From contig CALKFF010000011.1 of assembly GCA_938084585.1 (NCBI GenBank), forward strand, positions 27,027 to 91,026: a DNA stretch of 64,000 nt. Direction: 5' to 3'. The stretch is from an uncultured Flavobacteriales bacterium. GTDB lineage: Bacteria; Bacteroidota; Bacteroidia; Flavobacteriales_D; Sanyastnellaceae. The notes below the pieces were generated by a model. It saw nothing but the letters and a program-made list of their open reading frames with translations, was not told the origin of the DNA and did no database searches. Made by a program: the position numbers and the translations under genes. Every line of letters starts with the position of its first letter. Position 1 is the stretch's first letter. Positions 28,339-38,041 of this stretch are shown piece by piece.

Positions 28339-31230
28339 TCAGAGGTCCATGGCGAAGCTGATGTACGCCAACCGCCCCACTGTAGGGCCGCCATAGGTCT
28401 CGATGTGTTCGTTTTTCAAGAGGTTGCTCGCCCCGGCCTTCACGGTCAATCCCTGGGCGTCAAACTTGTAATTCACCTGTCCGTCCAGGAGGTCGTAGGC
28501 CGGCACAAAGCCCGTGAACTGTGGGGAACCTTCAAACACGAAGCCCTGAACCCAGCGGTAGTTCAAGCTGAAACCCCAGTTGTCCTTGCCTTTCGCCTCC
28601 AAGCCTCGGGCGGTCAACCCCAAGTTGTACTTGTGCTCGGGGGTGTTGAACGCGGGGATGATGGGGTCGTCTTCGTTCGTCTTGACCAGCTTGTTCCAGC
28701 TGTAGTTCCCGTTCAGGGTGAATTTGTCGTCGAGGAAGTAATTGAAGCCGAGTGAGGCGCCCTGGGTTTGGACTTGGTTCAAACTGTTGGCGGCGTAACG
28801 GTACACGTCCACCCCGGTGATGAATTCAGGGAACGACGGGTTCTCGAACAGCACGTCCAAGCCCAGGTTGTACCCGATGAAATGGGTGTACCAGCTGAAG
28901 TAATAGTTCGCGTCCAAGTACAACTTCTCCCCCACCGTGGTGCGGTAGCCCGCTTCCACCGTCCGAACCTGCTCAGGACGCAGCGACGCAATGTCGAAGT
29001 ACTTCAACGTGTCCAAATTGAAGCCAATGTTGGAGCCTGTGGAGCTGTTTCGGTAATCGATGAAGCTCTGCACGGTGACCAAATCCTGCGCCCCATCCAG
29101 GTTGCCCACGAGCGTCGCAGGCCCCACGTCCAAGAAGAGGTACTGGTCGGCCAACGTGGGGTTGCGAAGCGCCGAGCTGAAGCTCAACCGCACGAAGTCC
29201 GTGGGCGTCGGCGTCCACACAAGCGAAGCCGCAGGCGAGACCACGAGGTTGAAGTTTTGGTTTTTGTCGGCGCGCATGGTCGCCGTCGCGATCAACTTGT
29301 CCTCGAGGAAGTGACGCTTGATGCCGGTGTACAAGCCCACCTCCTGGTTGGTGATCACGCGGCCATTCGTGTCGGAGAAGATGGTGCCGTCGGAATCCGG
29401 GGTGTAACGACGCATGTTGGCGCCAAAGCGAATCTCGTCGGCCCACCACGGTTTGAAAATTTTCTCGGCATGGACATGCACCAGCGAGCTGCGGTCGAAG
29501 AACCGCGTCCCACCCTCGGTTTCGTTGTTCTTCTTGCCGACCAAGTCGTTGAACAAGGTGTTGAACCGTTCGGAACCGGGCTGTGCAAAGCCTTGCGGAT
29601 CCGTCGCGACGTCCGCCAATCCCGCGTATCCGTTGTTGGTCCACTGCTCCACTTGAGAATGCCAATTCGCCAAGTTCTCGCCGTTCTCGTCGTACCACGC
29701 ATCCTCCGCCCCTTCCGGGTATCCAGCCACTGGCACCAGGGTGAAGATGTCCGGCGGCACGATCCACAGGGTGTCGTAGCGAACGATCTCCAACGTGGGG
29801 TAGGTCGCGTTGATCTGGGGTGCGATGCTGTCGATCCAGTAGGCGTAGTAGACCTTGGACCAATCGTAGTCGCTGCGCAAGCTGTCCTGCATGCGCAGGG
29901 CTGTGGCGTAAGGGTCGTAGCTGTTTCCTGCGTCCTCGCTGGTGCGGTAGGCGCGGATGAACCAGTCTCCTTTTTTGCGCAGCTCCACCTTGTGCTGGTA
30001 GAATTCGATGTCGCGCAGGCTGAAGCGGTTGTCCCCTTGGTACACCGTAGTGCCACGCCCCATGTTGAAGCCGTAGATCAGCTCGGGGCTTTCGTACGTC
30101 TTATCTGGCTGCAAGCGCCAGTGCCCGCTCAAGCTCACCTTGAGGTTGTCGGTGTTGTAATCCACCAAATCCACCTCCTTGTACCCCGTGCGGTAGATCG
30201 TGCCGAGGCCCCGCGCGTTGGTGCTGTTGTCCCCCCCGTAATCCAGAGGCGAACTGTACTCGTCCCCGTAGATGTTCACGGCGTCGTACCGTCCGGGATT
30301 GGAAGCGTTCACAAGCGACCCGTCGACGGGTCCATAGTTGGTGGCTTCCCAATCGTAGGCCGAGAATGAGAAGGCGTTGACCTTGTAGGCAAACACCGGG
30401 TCGCCGTCCTCGTTGTCGAACGATTCCGCCCAACGGAATCCCCACTCGCTCAAGTTCCGCTCGCCCGTCCGGTAGGATGCGCTCAGGCCGTCGAACACAA
30501 ACGGGTCTTTGGTTTCCATGTTGATCACGCCGTTGAACGCCCCCGGACCGTAGTACGCCGAGCTCGCGCCCGCCACAATCTCCACCGTCTTGACGTCCAA
30601 ATCGGGTGCCCCGAGGAAGTTCCCCAGGGAGAAGTTCAACCCGGGGCTTTGGTTGTCCACCCCGTCGATCAACTGCAAGGAACGCACGGGCGACGTGCTG
30701 TTGAAGCCGCGCGTGTTCACAATCTTGAAGCCCAACGACGCGGACGTCAAATCCACACCCTTCAGGTTGCCCAAGCCTTCGTAGAAGCTCCCGGTGGGCG
30801 CCTCTTTGATGGCCAACGCGTCCATGGTTTCCACAGTCAATGGGGCTTGCTTTTGTTTGTCGCTGATGCGCTCCCCGACGACCTCAGCCTCTTCAATCAG
30901 GACTTGGTCGGGCATGAGCTTGACTTCGATGCGCTGGTTGGCCTTGGTCACCGACACCTGCTTTAGGGAGTATCCGATGAAGCTGACGTTCAACGTCACA
31001 GGCAGGGAAGCCACGCCGATGTTGAAACGGCCGTCGAAGTCGGTCATGACACCCTTCGTCGTGCCGTCGACCGTCACGCTCGCCGAGAACATCGGTTCGC
31101 CGGTCTCGCCGTCCACCACGTTGCCAACCAACTGAATTTGGGCTTGTGCGCCCAAGGCCAAGGCCGACAGGATCAGGAGGGCCCACGTCCGCTTCAGCGG
31201 ATGGGCGGAAAAGAGTGTAAAACGTGCCAT
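28339..31230 (-). CDS. TonB-dependent outer-membrane receptor
   Basis: A 963-aa receptor. It has a signal peptide (cleavage near ALGAQAQ), an N-terminal CarboxypepD_reg-like domain (GNVVDGETGEPMFSASVTVD), a plug domain with NTRGFNSTSPVRSLQLIDGV and GASSAYYGPGAFNGVINMET, and a long beta barrel ending in a terminal aromatic-rich strand (VGRLAYISFAMDL). It imports a ligand across the outer membrane using TonB energy; there is no SusD partner, so the ligand is unknown. The ATG at 31230 fits the signal peptide; a longer in-frame start at 31302 is less likely. The downstream secreted esterase-like gene may be a functional partner, but that is inference. Confidence 0.93.
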   Translation of the reverse strand: MARFTLFSAHPLKRTWALLILSALALGAQAQIQLVGNVVDGETGEPMFSASVTVDGTTKGVMTDFDGRFNIGVASLPVTLNVSFIGYSLKQVSVTKANQRIEVKLMPDQVLIEEAEVVGERISDKQKQAPLTVETMDALAIKEAPTGSFYEGLGNLKGVDLTSASLGFKIVNTRGFNSTSPVRSLQLIDGVDNQSPGLNFSLGNFLGAPDLDVKTVEIVAGASSAYYGPGAFNGVINMETKDPFVFDGLSASYRTGERNLSEWGFRWAESFDNEDGDPVFAYKVNAFSFSAYDWEATNYGPVDGSLVNASNPGRYDAVNIYGDEYSSPLDYGGDNSTNARGLGTIYRTGYKEVDLVDYNTDNLKVSLSGHWRLQPDKTYESPELIYGFNMGRGTTVYQGDNRFSLRDIEFYQHKVELRKKGDWFIRAYRTSEDAGNSYDPYATALRMQDSLRSDYDWSKVYYAYWIDSIAPQINATYPTLEIVRYDTLWIVPPDIFTLVPVAGYPEGAEDAWYDENGENLANWHSQVEQWTNNGYAGLADVATDPQGFAQPGSERFNTLFNDLVGKKNNETEGGTRFFDRSSLVHVHAEKIFKPWWADEIRFGANMRRYTPDSDGTIFSDTNGRVITNQEVGLYTGIKRHFLEDKLIATATMRADKNQNFNLVVSPAASLVWTPTPTDFVRLSFSSALRNPTLADQYLFLDVGPATLVGNLDGAQDLVTVQSFIDYRNSSTGSNIGFNLDTLKYFDIASLRPEQVRTVEAGYRTTVGEKLYLDANYYFSWYTHFIGYNLGLDVLFENPSFPEFITGVDVYRYAANSLNQVQTQGASLGFNYFLDDKFTLNGNYSWNKLVKTNEDDPIIPAFNTPEHKYNLGLTARGLEAKGKDNWGFSLNYRWVQGFVFEGSPQFTGFVPAYDLLDGQVNYKFDAQGLTVKAGASNLLKNEHIETYGGPTVGRLAYISFAMDL

Positions 31231-31329
31231 GGCTGGAGTTTGACTCGCAAGATGAGGCAAGACCCCCGACGTTGGACCTTCACCCGGGCGAAGGTTGTCC
31301 ACGCGACACGTGCGAAATGTTGTGGGAAT

Positions 31330-31569
31330 TCAGGCTTCCTGTTCCGAGATGACCCAAGCCTCCGCTGGATCCAGGGCCAAATCCAAGACGTCCCCAGGGC
31401 GCAACTTTCGACGCCGGCGAGATTCCTGCTCGCCGTTGACGGTGACCAGGCCTTCGTCAACGATGGCCTTGGCTTCCCCTCCTGTGGCCGCGATGCCCGT
31501 GGCCTTCAGGAATTGAAGCAGGTCGATGTACTCGGTGTGGATGCCGAAAGTCTGCCGCGCCTCGCTCAT
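31330..31569 (-). CDS. S4-domain RNA-binding protein (YbcJ-like)
   Basis: A 79-aa protein that is essentially a single S4 RNA-binding domain: YIDLLQFLKATGIAATGGEA, IVDEGLVTVNGEQE and RRRRKLRPGDVLDL. It resembles the YbcJ/RlbA family, thought to act in ribosome-related RNA binding. Its ATG overlaps the stop of the E1 fusion gene by 4 nt, so the two are co-transcribed, an association with no obvious functional reason. Confidence 0.9.
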   Translation of the reverse strand: MSEARQTFGIHTEYIDLLQFLKATGIAATGGEAKAIVDEGLVTVNGEQESRRRRKLRPGDVLDLALDPAEAWVISEQEA

Positions 31570-33956
31570 CGTAACGACGGGTGGTTTGTGGGATCCACTT
31601 CGCGCATGACGTTGTACGCCGTCTCCACAATGTCCTCCACGCTGGGCTTGGAGAAGTAATCGCCGTCGCTCCCGTAGGCCGGCAGGTGTGGCTTCGCGGT
31701 CAAGGTTTGGGCTTGGCCGTCCAACATGTTCCACGCGCCCTGGCCGTTCAACACCGCATCCAACAAATAGGCTGCAGCACCCCCCGGCACGTCTTCGTCC
31801 ACCACCAACAACCGGTTCGTTTTGGCGACAGATTGGGCCGTGGCGCCGTCCAAATCGAAGGGCAGCAAGGTCTGGGCGTCGATGAGTTCCACCTCCACGC
31901 CCAAATCGGACAACCGCTCGCACGCCTCTTGGCACAGGTGAAGCGTCGACCCGTAGGACAGCATGGTCAAATCTGTGCCTTCCCTCAACACCTCCACTTG
32001 GCCGAGGGGCACACGGAAGTCTCCGAGGTTGTTGGGGCAAGGTTCTTTCTTTCTGTAGCCGTTGAGGCACTCCACCACCAACGCCGGCTCGTCGGCCGCC
32101 ATCAAGGTGTTGTACATCCCAGCCGCTTGGGTCATGTTGCGTGGCACGCACACGCGCATGCCGCGCACCGAGTGCACGATGGCGCCCATGGGCGATCCGC
32201 TGTGCCAAATGCCCTCCAAACGGTGTCCGCGCGTCCGAACAATGAGCGGCGCCTTCTGCCCGCCCGCCGTGCGGTAACGGACCGTGGCCAAGTCGTCGCG
32301 CATCAATTGCAAGGCGTAGTACAGGTAATCCAAGTACTGAATCTCCGCGATGGGCCTCAACCCACGCATGGCCATCCCAATGCCTTGCCCGAGGATGGTG
32401 CATTCCCGGATGCCGGTGTCGCTGACGCGTATGGCGCCAAACTTCTCCTGCATGCCTTCCATCACCTGGTTCACCCCCCCGATGCCGCCGGTGTCCTCCC
32501 CGAAGGTCAACACCCTGGAGTCGCGATCGAACATCACTTCAAAATTGCGCTGAAGCACTTGACGGCCGTCGAGCACTTCAGGGTCGGCGTCGTACGTGGC
32601 GGGCACAGGCTCCACGTCCAAGGCGTTGTCGTTCCCCTCGCTGTAGAGGTGGGCGTTGTACCGCTGAACGTTGTCCTTCTCAAACGCCGACAACCACCCG
32701 GTGAGGTGGCTGCGCGCCGTCGACCCGTCTCCTGCAGTGTCGACAAGCGCTTGCCTGACCGCTTGCGCGACTTCGGCGCGGCCCGCGTCGGGGTTGTTGC
32801 GGAGCGCTTCGGCCCGGGCGGCGTCCACCGGCTGGAGCACATCGCTTGCGGAGAGACGCTCCTCGTCGATGGCGGCGCGGAAAGCAGACCAAGCCGCCTT
32901 TTGCTGCGCCCGAACGTCTTTTTTGACCTCCTTCCGGAGCGCCTGCAACTCGTCCTCTGTGGCCGCCCCTTCGTGAATCAAGAACTCGGACATCTTTTGG
33001 ATGCAATCGAATTCCTTGGCCCACGCGAGCCGCTCTTCAGATTTGTAACGCTCGTGCGACCCAGAGGTGCTGTGTCCTTGCGGTTGGGTCACCTCTTCCA
33101 CGTGCACCAACACGGGCACATGGTCCTCACGACAGCGCTTCGCCGCCTCTTCGTAGGTCGCGACCAAAGACGGGTAATCCCACCCCTTGACGCGGTAGAT
33201 GACCAGCCCGTTGGTGGCCTCTTCACGCTGGAAACCGGACAACGCGGTCGAGATGCTTTCCTTGACGGTTTGGTACTTCTTGGGAACGGAAATGCCGTAA
33301 CCGTCGTCCCACACGCTCATCAACATGGGGACTTCCAACACGCATGCCGCGTTCATGGATTCCCAAAACATGCCTTCCGAGGTGCTCGCGTCCCCGATGG
33401 TGCCTATGGCGATTTCGTTGCCGCCTGAGGTGAAGGTCTCCATGGAGGAGGCCAATTCGGGCAACGCCCGGAACACCTTGCTCGCTTGGGCGAGCCCCAC
33501 CAAACGCGGCATTTGCGCCCCTGTCGGCGACACGTCGGGCGAGCTGTTGAATCCCGCCATCAAGTCCTTCCAACTTCCGTCGTCTTCCAAGGTTCGGGTG
33601 GCGAAGTGCCCGCCCATCTGACGACCTCCTGAGGTGGGGTCGGCCGCCACGTCGGCGTGGGCGTACAACGCCGCGAAGTATTGCTGCACACTCAGCAGGC
33701 CCTTGGCCATCATGAGCGTTTGGTCCCGGTAGTACCCGGAACGCCAATCGCCTGGCTGCAACACCTTGGCGAGTGCCACTTGCGCCATCTCCTTCCCGTC
33801 CCCAAAAATCCCAAACTTCGCCTTTCCTGTGAGCACTTCTTTGCGGCCGAGAAGCGAGGCTTCACGGCTGAGGCACATCAATTTGAAATCTGCGAGAAGC
33901 GTCTCTCGAAACGCTTGAACATCTTGGTTCGTGGGGGTGGTGGAAGTTGCCGCCAT
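31566..33956 (-). CDS. 2-oxoacid dehydrogenase E1, alpha-beta fusion
   Basis: A 796-aa thiamine-diphosphate enzyme in which E1 alpha (about residues 20-430) and E1 beta (about 460-790) are fused. The alpha part has LLGRKEVLTGKAKFGIFGDG and the ThDP motif IGDASTSEGMFWESMNAACV; the beta part has TFGEDTGGIGGVNQVMEG, DTGIRECTILGQGIGMAMRG and EIQYLDYLYYALQ. This layout is common in Bacteroidota and belongs to a pyruvate or branched-chain 2-oxoacid dehydrogenase. The E3 component (lpdA) is 2.6 kb away; no E2 gene is in the window. The ATG at 33956 lies 6 nt after a perfect TACTTTTG box, implying a leaderless mRNA. Confidence 0.93.
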   Translation of the reverse strand: MAATSTTPTNQDVQAFRETLLADFKLMCLSREASLLGRKEVLTGKAKFGIFGDGKEMAQVALAKVLQPGDWRSGYYRDQTLMMAKGLLSVQQYFAALYAHADVAADPTSGGRQMGGHFATRTLEDDGSWKDLMAGFNSSPDVSPTGAQMPRLVGLAQASKVFRALPELASSMETFTSGGNEIAIGTIGDASTSEGMFWESMNAACVLEVPMLMSVWDDGYGISVPKKYQTVKESISTALSGFQREEATNGLVIYRVKGWDYPSLVATYEEAAKRCREDHVPVLVHVEEVTQPQGHSTSGSHERYKSEERLAWAKEFDCIQKMSEFLIHEGAATEDELQALRKEVKKDVRAQQKAAWSAFRAAIDEERLSASDVLQPVDAARAEALRNNPDAGRAEVAQAVRQALVDTAGDGSTARSHLTGWLSAFEKDNVQRYNAHLYSEGNDNALDVEPVPATYDADPEVLDGRQVLQRNFEVMFDRDSRVLTFGEDTGGIGGVNQVMEGMQEKFGAIRVSDTGIRECTILGQGIGMAMRGLRPIAEIQYLDYLYYALQLMRDDLATVRYRTAGGQKAPLIVRTRGHRLEGIWHSGSPMGAIVHSVRGMRVCVPRNMTQAAGMYNTLMAADEPALVVECLNGYRKKEPCPNNLGDFRVPLGQVEVLREGTDLTMLSYGSTLHLCQEACERLSDLGVEVELIDAQTLLPFDLDGATAQSVAKTNRLLVVDEDVPGGAAAYLLDAVLNGQGAWNMLDGQAQTLTAKPHLPAYGSDGDYFSKPSVEDIVETAYNVMREVDPTNHPSLR

Positions 33957-33962
33957 GGAGTG

Positions 33963-33970
33963 CAAAAGTA
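33963..33970 (-). promoter_or_regulatory. -7 promoter box of the E1 fusion gene, TACTTTTG
   Basis: Perfect TAnnTTTG ending 6 nt upstream of the ATG. One of the clearest leaderless candidates in the window. Confidence 0.6.
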
Positions 33971-33997
33971 CGCAGACCCTCGCCTCCTTGGGAGGAC

Positions 33998-34909
33998 TCA
34001 ACCCAAGGCCGCGTAGGCCTTGGCGATTTGGCCTCCGACCATGGCGTTGTGCTTCACCAAAGCCACATTCGCCGCCAAGCTCTTCCCCACCGTCGCCTCG
34101 GCGATGAATTTGAGCAAAAACGGCGTCAGCGCCTTGCCTTCCACACCCTGGCGATCGGCCGCAGCCAAAGCCTCTTCCGTGGCGCCGGCCGCGTCAAAAC
34201 CGGCCGCGTCGGGCACGGGGTTGGCGACCAGCACGCCCCCAGTGAGTCCAAGGCCCCACTTGGCATGCATGGTGCGCGCCACGTCCTCCGGAGAATCTGC
34301 GCGGTGGGCCACCGCGAGTCCACTTCGAGGCGTGAAAAACGCTGGAAATTCGTCTGTGCCATACCCCAGCACCGTAATGCCTTGGGTCTCGAGGACCTCC
34401 AAGGTCTTAGGCAAATCCAAAATCGACTTCGCCCCTGCGCTGACCACGGCCACGTTGTGTTGGGCGAGTTCCCCGAGGTCCGCACTGATGTCCCAGGTGT
34501 CCGCGACGCCGCGGTGCACCCCGCCAATGCCACCCGTCACGAACACCCCAATCCCTGCCAAACCGGCGCCGATCAAGGTGCCGCTGACCGTCGTGGCCCC
34601 CAAGCTGCCTTGGGCGAGCACCACGGGGAGGTCGCGACGGGACACTTTGGACACGTCAGGCTCGGAGGCCAGGCGATGAAGAATGTCTTCCGTGCAGCCC
34701 ACCTTCAACTTGCCGTCCACCACCGCGACGGTGGCCGGAACAGCGCCCTCAGCACGCACAATAGACTCCACCTCACGGGCGGTGTCCAGGTTGGCAGGGA
34801 AAGGCATGCCGTGGGCCACAATGGTGGACTCCAACGCCACGACCGGCCGCCCTTCAGTAAGGGCATCCTGCACCTCTTCGGCCACCGCCAACCAGGGCGA
34901 TTTGCTCAT
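33998..34909 (-). CDS. psuG: Pseudouridine-5'-phosphate glycosidase
   Basis: A 303-aa PsuG, which cleaves pseudouridine 5'-phosphate to uracil and ribose 5-phosphate. Family motifs: [19 protein letters not shown] (about residue 21), [15 protein letters not shown] (about 95), [16 protein letters not shown] (about 115) and the catalytic Lys region [16 protein letters not shown] (about 150). Length is normal. It starts inside the obgE stop (ATGA overlap) and so belongs to an adk-obgE-psuG operon. No pseudouridine kinase gene is present in the window. Confidence 0.96.
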   Translation of the reverse strand: MSKSPWLAVAEEVQDALTEGRPVVALESTIVAHGMPFPANLDTAREVESIVRAEGAVPATVAVVDGKLKVGCTEDILHRLASEPDVSKVSRRDLPVVLAQGSLGATTVSGTLIGAGLAGIGVFVTGGIGGVHRGVADTWDISADLGELAQHNVAVVSAGAKSILDLPKTLEVLETQGITVLGYGTDEFPAFFTPRSGLAVAHRADSPEDVARTMHAKWGLGLTGGVLVANPVPDAAGFDAAGATEEALAAADRQGVEGKALTPFLLKFIAEATVGKSLAANVALVKHNAMVGGQIAKAYAALG

Positions 34910-35937
34910 TGGAAATGGGGGTTGTGGAGCAACGGGTTGGCCTGCACGATGGCGTTCCACACCGCGTCTTTGAGCGGTTGAAGGCCCTGCTGCGCCACGC
35001 TGCTGAAAAACAACGGCGGTACCTCCAAGTGTTGGGCCAATTCCGCACGCAACTCCCGCTCCAACTCGTCGTCAAGCATGTCGCATTTGCTGACCGCGAG
35101 GATGTGCTGCTTCTCCATCAAATCCGGGTTGTACTTCTCGAGTTCCCGGCGCAGGGTGGCGTATTCCGCAGGGATGTCGTCCGCGTCCGCAGGGACCAAA
35201 AACAACAACACCGGGTTGCGCTCGATGTGACGCAAGAACCGCAGGCCCAGTCCCTTTCCTTCCGCCGCCCCTTCAATGATGCCGGGGATGTCGGCCATGA
35301 CAAAACTCTTGTTGTTGCGGTGGGCCACCATGCCCAGGTTGGGACGGAGGGTGGTGAACGGGTAGTCGGCGATCTCGGGTTTGGCCGCGCTCACGACGCT
35401 CAAAAGCGTGGACTTCCCAGCGTTGGGGAACCCCACGAGTCCGACGTCGGCAAGAAGCTTGAGCTCCAGGATTTTCCACTCCTCGCGGCCGTCCTCCCCG
35501 GGCTGGGCGTAGCGCGGGGCTTGGTTGGTGGGCGACTTGAAGTGGTCGTTCCCCAACCCGCCGCGTCCTCCAGGTGTGGCCACCACGGTTTGTCCGTGCT
35601 CGGTGATTTCAAATTGGGTCTCCCCCGTTTCGGGGTCTTTGACCAGGGTGCCCAACGGGACTTCGATCACAGCGTCCTTGCCGTCGGCGCCATGCTTGCG
35701 GTTGCCAGAACCTCCTTCGCCGTGGTCCGCGATCACGTGACGCTGGTACTTCAAATGAAGGAGCGTCCACAGCTGGTCGTTGCCACGGATGATGACGTGA
35801 CCGCCACGTCCGCCGTCGCCGCCGTCAGGACCGCCTTTGGAGGTGGTCTTGTCGCGGTGCATATGCGTCGAGCCCTGCCCGCCCTTTCCAGAACGGCAGC
35901 AGATCTTGACGTAGTCGACGAAGTTTTGGCTGGCCAT
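34906..35937 (-). CDS. obgE: GTPase Obg/CgtA
   Basis: A 343-aa Obg-family GTPase acting in 50S ribosome assembly and stress responses. The glycine-rich Obg fold covers residues about 1-158 ([31 protein letters not shown]); the G domain follows with GFPNAGKST (P loop), DIPG and SKCD. No C-terminal OCT domain is visible, as in many relatives. It is the middle gene of adk-obgE-psuG: 3 nt after adk, with a 4-nt overlap to psuG. Confidence 0.97.
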   Translation of the reverse strand: MASQNFVDYVKICCRSGKGGQGSTHMHRDKTTSKGGPDGGDGGRGGHVIIRGNDQLWTLLHLKYQRHVIADHGEGGSGNRKHGADGKDAVIEVPLGTLVKDPETGETQFEITEHGQTVVATPGGRGGLGNDHFKSPTNQAPRYAQPGEDGREEWKILELKLLADVGLVGFPNAGKSTLLSVVSAAKPEIADYPFTTLRPNLGMVAHRNNKSFVMADIPGIIEGAAEGKGLGLRFLRHIERNPVLLFLVPADADDIPAEYATLRRELEKYNPDLMEKQHILAVSKCDMLDDELERELRAELAQHLEVPPLFFSSVAQQGLQPLKDAVWNAIVQANPLLHNPHFQ

Positions 35938-35940
35938 GCC

Positions 35941-36510
35941 TCAGGCGCCAATCGCGCCGGTGAGCCGCTCGGTGATGTCCTCGATGGAACCCACCCCGTC
36001 GATGCCCTGATACTTGCCCGCGGCGCGGTAGTGGTCGGCCACAGGGGCGGTCTCGGCGTTGTACACGTCGATGCGCTTTTGGATGACGGCCGGGTCGGCG
36101 TCGTCGGCGCGGCCGGAGGTGGCCGCACGTGCAAGCAGGCGCTGCTTCAATTCCTCCTCGGGAACTTCGAGGGCGAGCATGGAGGAGATGGTTTGGCCTT
36201 TCCCTTCGAGGAAGGCGTCCAACGCCGCGGCTTGCGCCGTGGTGCGTGGGAATCCGTCAAAAATGAATCCGGCGGCCTCGGGGTGCTTGTTCACCTCCGA
36301 TTCCAGCATGCGGATGGTCACGTCGTCGGGAACGAGTTGACCTTGGTCCATGTAGCTTTTGGCCAAGTTCCCCAACTCCGTTTCTCCCTTGATGTTGGCG
36401 CGGAAAATGTCTCCAGTGCTGAGGTGAACCAAGCTGTAGTGCTTCACCAAAAAAGCACTTTGGGTGCCCTTCCCTGCCCCTGGAGGGCCAAACAAAATCA
36501 AGTTCCTCAT
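35941..36510 (-). CDS. adk: Adenylate kinase
   Basis: A 189-aa adenylate kinase balancing ATP, ADP and AMP. The P loop is GPPGAGKGTQS, followed by HLSTGDIFRANI (AMP site) and GFIFDGFPRTTAQA. The LID is short (LLARAATSGRADD), without zinc cysteines, so it is the short-LID type. First gene of the adk-obgE-psuG operon. It diverges from lpdA, with both promoters inside a 75-nt gap. Confidence 0.97.
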   Translation of the reverse strand: MRNLILFGPPGAGKGTQSAFLVKHYSLVHLSTGDIFRANIKGETELGNLAKSYMDQGQLVPDDVTIRMLESEVNKHPEAAGFIFDGFPRTTAQAAALDAFLEGKGQTISSMLALEVPEEELKQRLLARAATSGRADDADPAVIQKRIDVYNAETAPVADHYRAAGKYQGIDGVGSIEDITERLTGAIGA

Positions 36511-36546
36511 CGCTGTGTTCCTTTCGTGGATTCTTTGGGGAAAATG

Positions 36547-36554
36547 CGAAGATA
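36547..36554 (-). promoter_or_regulatory. -7 promoter box of adk, TATCTTCG
   Basis: TAnnTTTG with C at the third T; 36 nt upstream of the adk ATG, back to back with the lpdA promoter. Confidence 0.45.
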
Positions 36555-36573
36555 GTTGAATGCTTCAAGGCAG

Positions 36574-36581
36574 TACCTTCG
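36574..36581 (+). promoter_or_regulatory. -7 promoter box of lpdA, TACCTTCG
   Basis: TAnnTTTG with C at the third T, ending 4 nt before the ATG; TTG at 36556-36558 upstream. Leaderless arrangement. Confidence 0.5.
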
Positions 36582-36585
36582 CGGC

Positions 36586-37974
36586 ATGAAGTACGACGTG
36601 ATTGTTCTTGGAAGCGGGCCTGGCGGATATGTGACCGCCATCCGTGCATCGCAATTGGGTTTGAAAACCGCCGTGGTGGAGCGTGAGGCGCTGGGCGGCA
36701 TTTGTTTGAACTGGGGGTGCATCCCCACCAAGGCGCTTTTGAAGAGCGCCAACGTGTTTGAGTACATCGAGCACGCCGAGGATTACGGCATCCAAGTCGG
36801 CGCCCCCAAGGTGGACTTTGAAGGCATGGTGAAGCGCAGCCGCGGCGTTGCGGAGGGCATGAGCGGAGGCGTGACGTTCCTCATGAAGAAGAACAACATC
36901 GACGTGATCATGGGCAACGGAAAGTTGCTCCCCGGCAAGAAGCTCGAGGTGACTGCCGCCGACGGCGCGGTGTCCACCCTGGAGGCGGACCACATCATCG
37001 TCGCCACCGGGGCGCGCTCACGCCAACTGCCTTCACTTCCTCAGGACGGTGAAAAGGTGATTGGTTACCGCGAGGCGATGACCCTCAAGAAGCAGCCCAA
37101 GAAAATGGTCGTCGTCGGCTCTGGCGCGATCGGCATCGAGTTTGCCTACTTCTACAACGCCATCGGCACGGAAGTGACTGTGGTGGAATACGTCGACCGC
37201 ATTGTGCCTGTGGAAGACAAGGAAGTCTCCAAGCAACTTGAGCGCACCTTCAAGAAGGCGGGCATCAAGATCAAGACCAGCTCCGAAGTCACCGGCGTGG
37301 ACACGTCGGGCAGCGGCTGCAAAGTCACTGTGAAGACCAAAAAGGGCGAAGAAACCCTCGAGTGCGACGTGGTGTTGAGCGCGGCGGGCGTGGTGTCCAA
37401 CATTGAAAACATCGGCCTGGAAGAGTGCGGCATTGTGCACGACCGTGGCAAAATCATGGTCGACGACTACTACGCCACCAACATCCCAGGTTACTACGCC
37501 ATCGGAGATTGCGTGCCTGGTCCTGCATTGGCCCACGTGGCCTCGGCAGAAGGCATCACTTGCGTGGAGAAAATCGCCGGCCACCACCCCGAGCCCATCG
37601 ACTACGGCAACATTCCAGGCTGCACGTACTGCTTCCCTGAAGTGGCGAGCGTGGGCATGACCGAGGACGCGGCGAAGGAAGCGGGTCACGAGATCAAGGT
37701 GGGGAAGTTCCCCTTCTCAGCATCCGGCAAGGCCAGCGCGTCCGGCCACAAAGACGGCTTCGTGAAGCTCATCTTCGACGCGAAGTACGGCGAACTCCTC
37801 GGCGGCCACATGATTGGCGCCAACGTGACAGAGATGATTGCGGAGATTGTGGCGTTGCGCAAGCTCGAGACCACAGGCCACGAACTCATCAAAACCATCC
37901 ACCCTCACCCCACCCTGAGTGAGGCGGTGATGGAAGCGGCGGCCGCAGCCTACGACGAGGTCATCCACCTCTGA
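36586..37974 (+). CDS. lpdA: Dihydrolipoyl dehydrogenase (E3)
   Basis: A 462-aa flavoprotein that reoxidises dihydrolipoamide in 2-oxoacid dehydrogenase complexes and the glycine cleavage system. The FAD site is VIVLGSGPGGYVTAIRAS, the redox disulfide GGICLNWGCIPTKALL (about residue 41), the NAD site VVVGSGAIGIEFAYFY (about 175), and the C-terminal catalytic His-Glu pair HPHPTLSEAVMEAA. The ATG at 36586 sits 4 nt behind a TACCTTCG box. It probably serves the E1 fusion encoded nearby. A strong terminator follows. Confidence 0.97.
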   Translation: MKYDVIVLGSGPGGYVTAIRASQLGLKTAVVEREALGGICLNWGCIPTKALLKSANVFEYIEHAEDYGIQVGAPKVDFEGMVKRSRGVAEGMSGGVTFLMKKNNIDVIMGNGKLLPGKKLEVTAADGAVSTLEADHIIVATGARSRQLPSLPQDGEKVIGYREAMTLKKQPKKMVVVGSGAIGIEFAYFYNAIGTEVTVVEYVDRIVPVEDKEVSKQLERTFKKAGIKIKTSSEVTGVDTSGSGCKVTVKTKKGEETLECDVVLSAAGVVSNIENIGLEECGIVHDRGKIMVDDYYATNIPGYYAIGDCVPGPALAHVASAEGITCVEKIAGHHPEPIDYGNIPGCTYCFPEVASVGMTEDAAKEAGHEIKVGKFPFSASGKASASGHKDGFVKLIFDAKYGELLGGHMIGANVTEMIAEIVALRKLETTGHELIKTIHPHPTLSEAVMEAAAAAYDEVIHL

Positions 37975-37992
37975 GCCCCAACCATCTCCATG

Positions 37993-38022
37993 AAAAAAGG
38001 CGACCTGCGGGTCGCCTTTTTT
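37993..38022 (+). terminator. Rho-independent terminator after lpdA
   Basis: AAAAAAGGCGACC, 4-nt loop, GGTCGCCTTTTTT and further Ts. It is nearly symmetric and may also end the convergent gene at 38042. Confidence 0.9.
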
Positions 38023-38041
38023 TTGTTCTCTTTTGTTGGCG

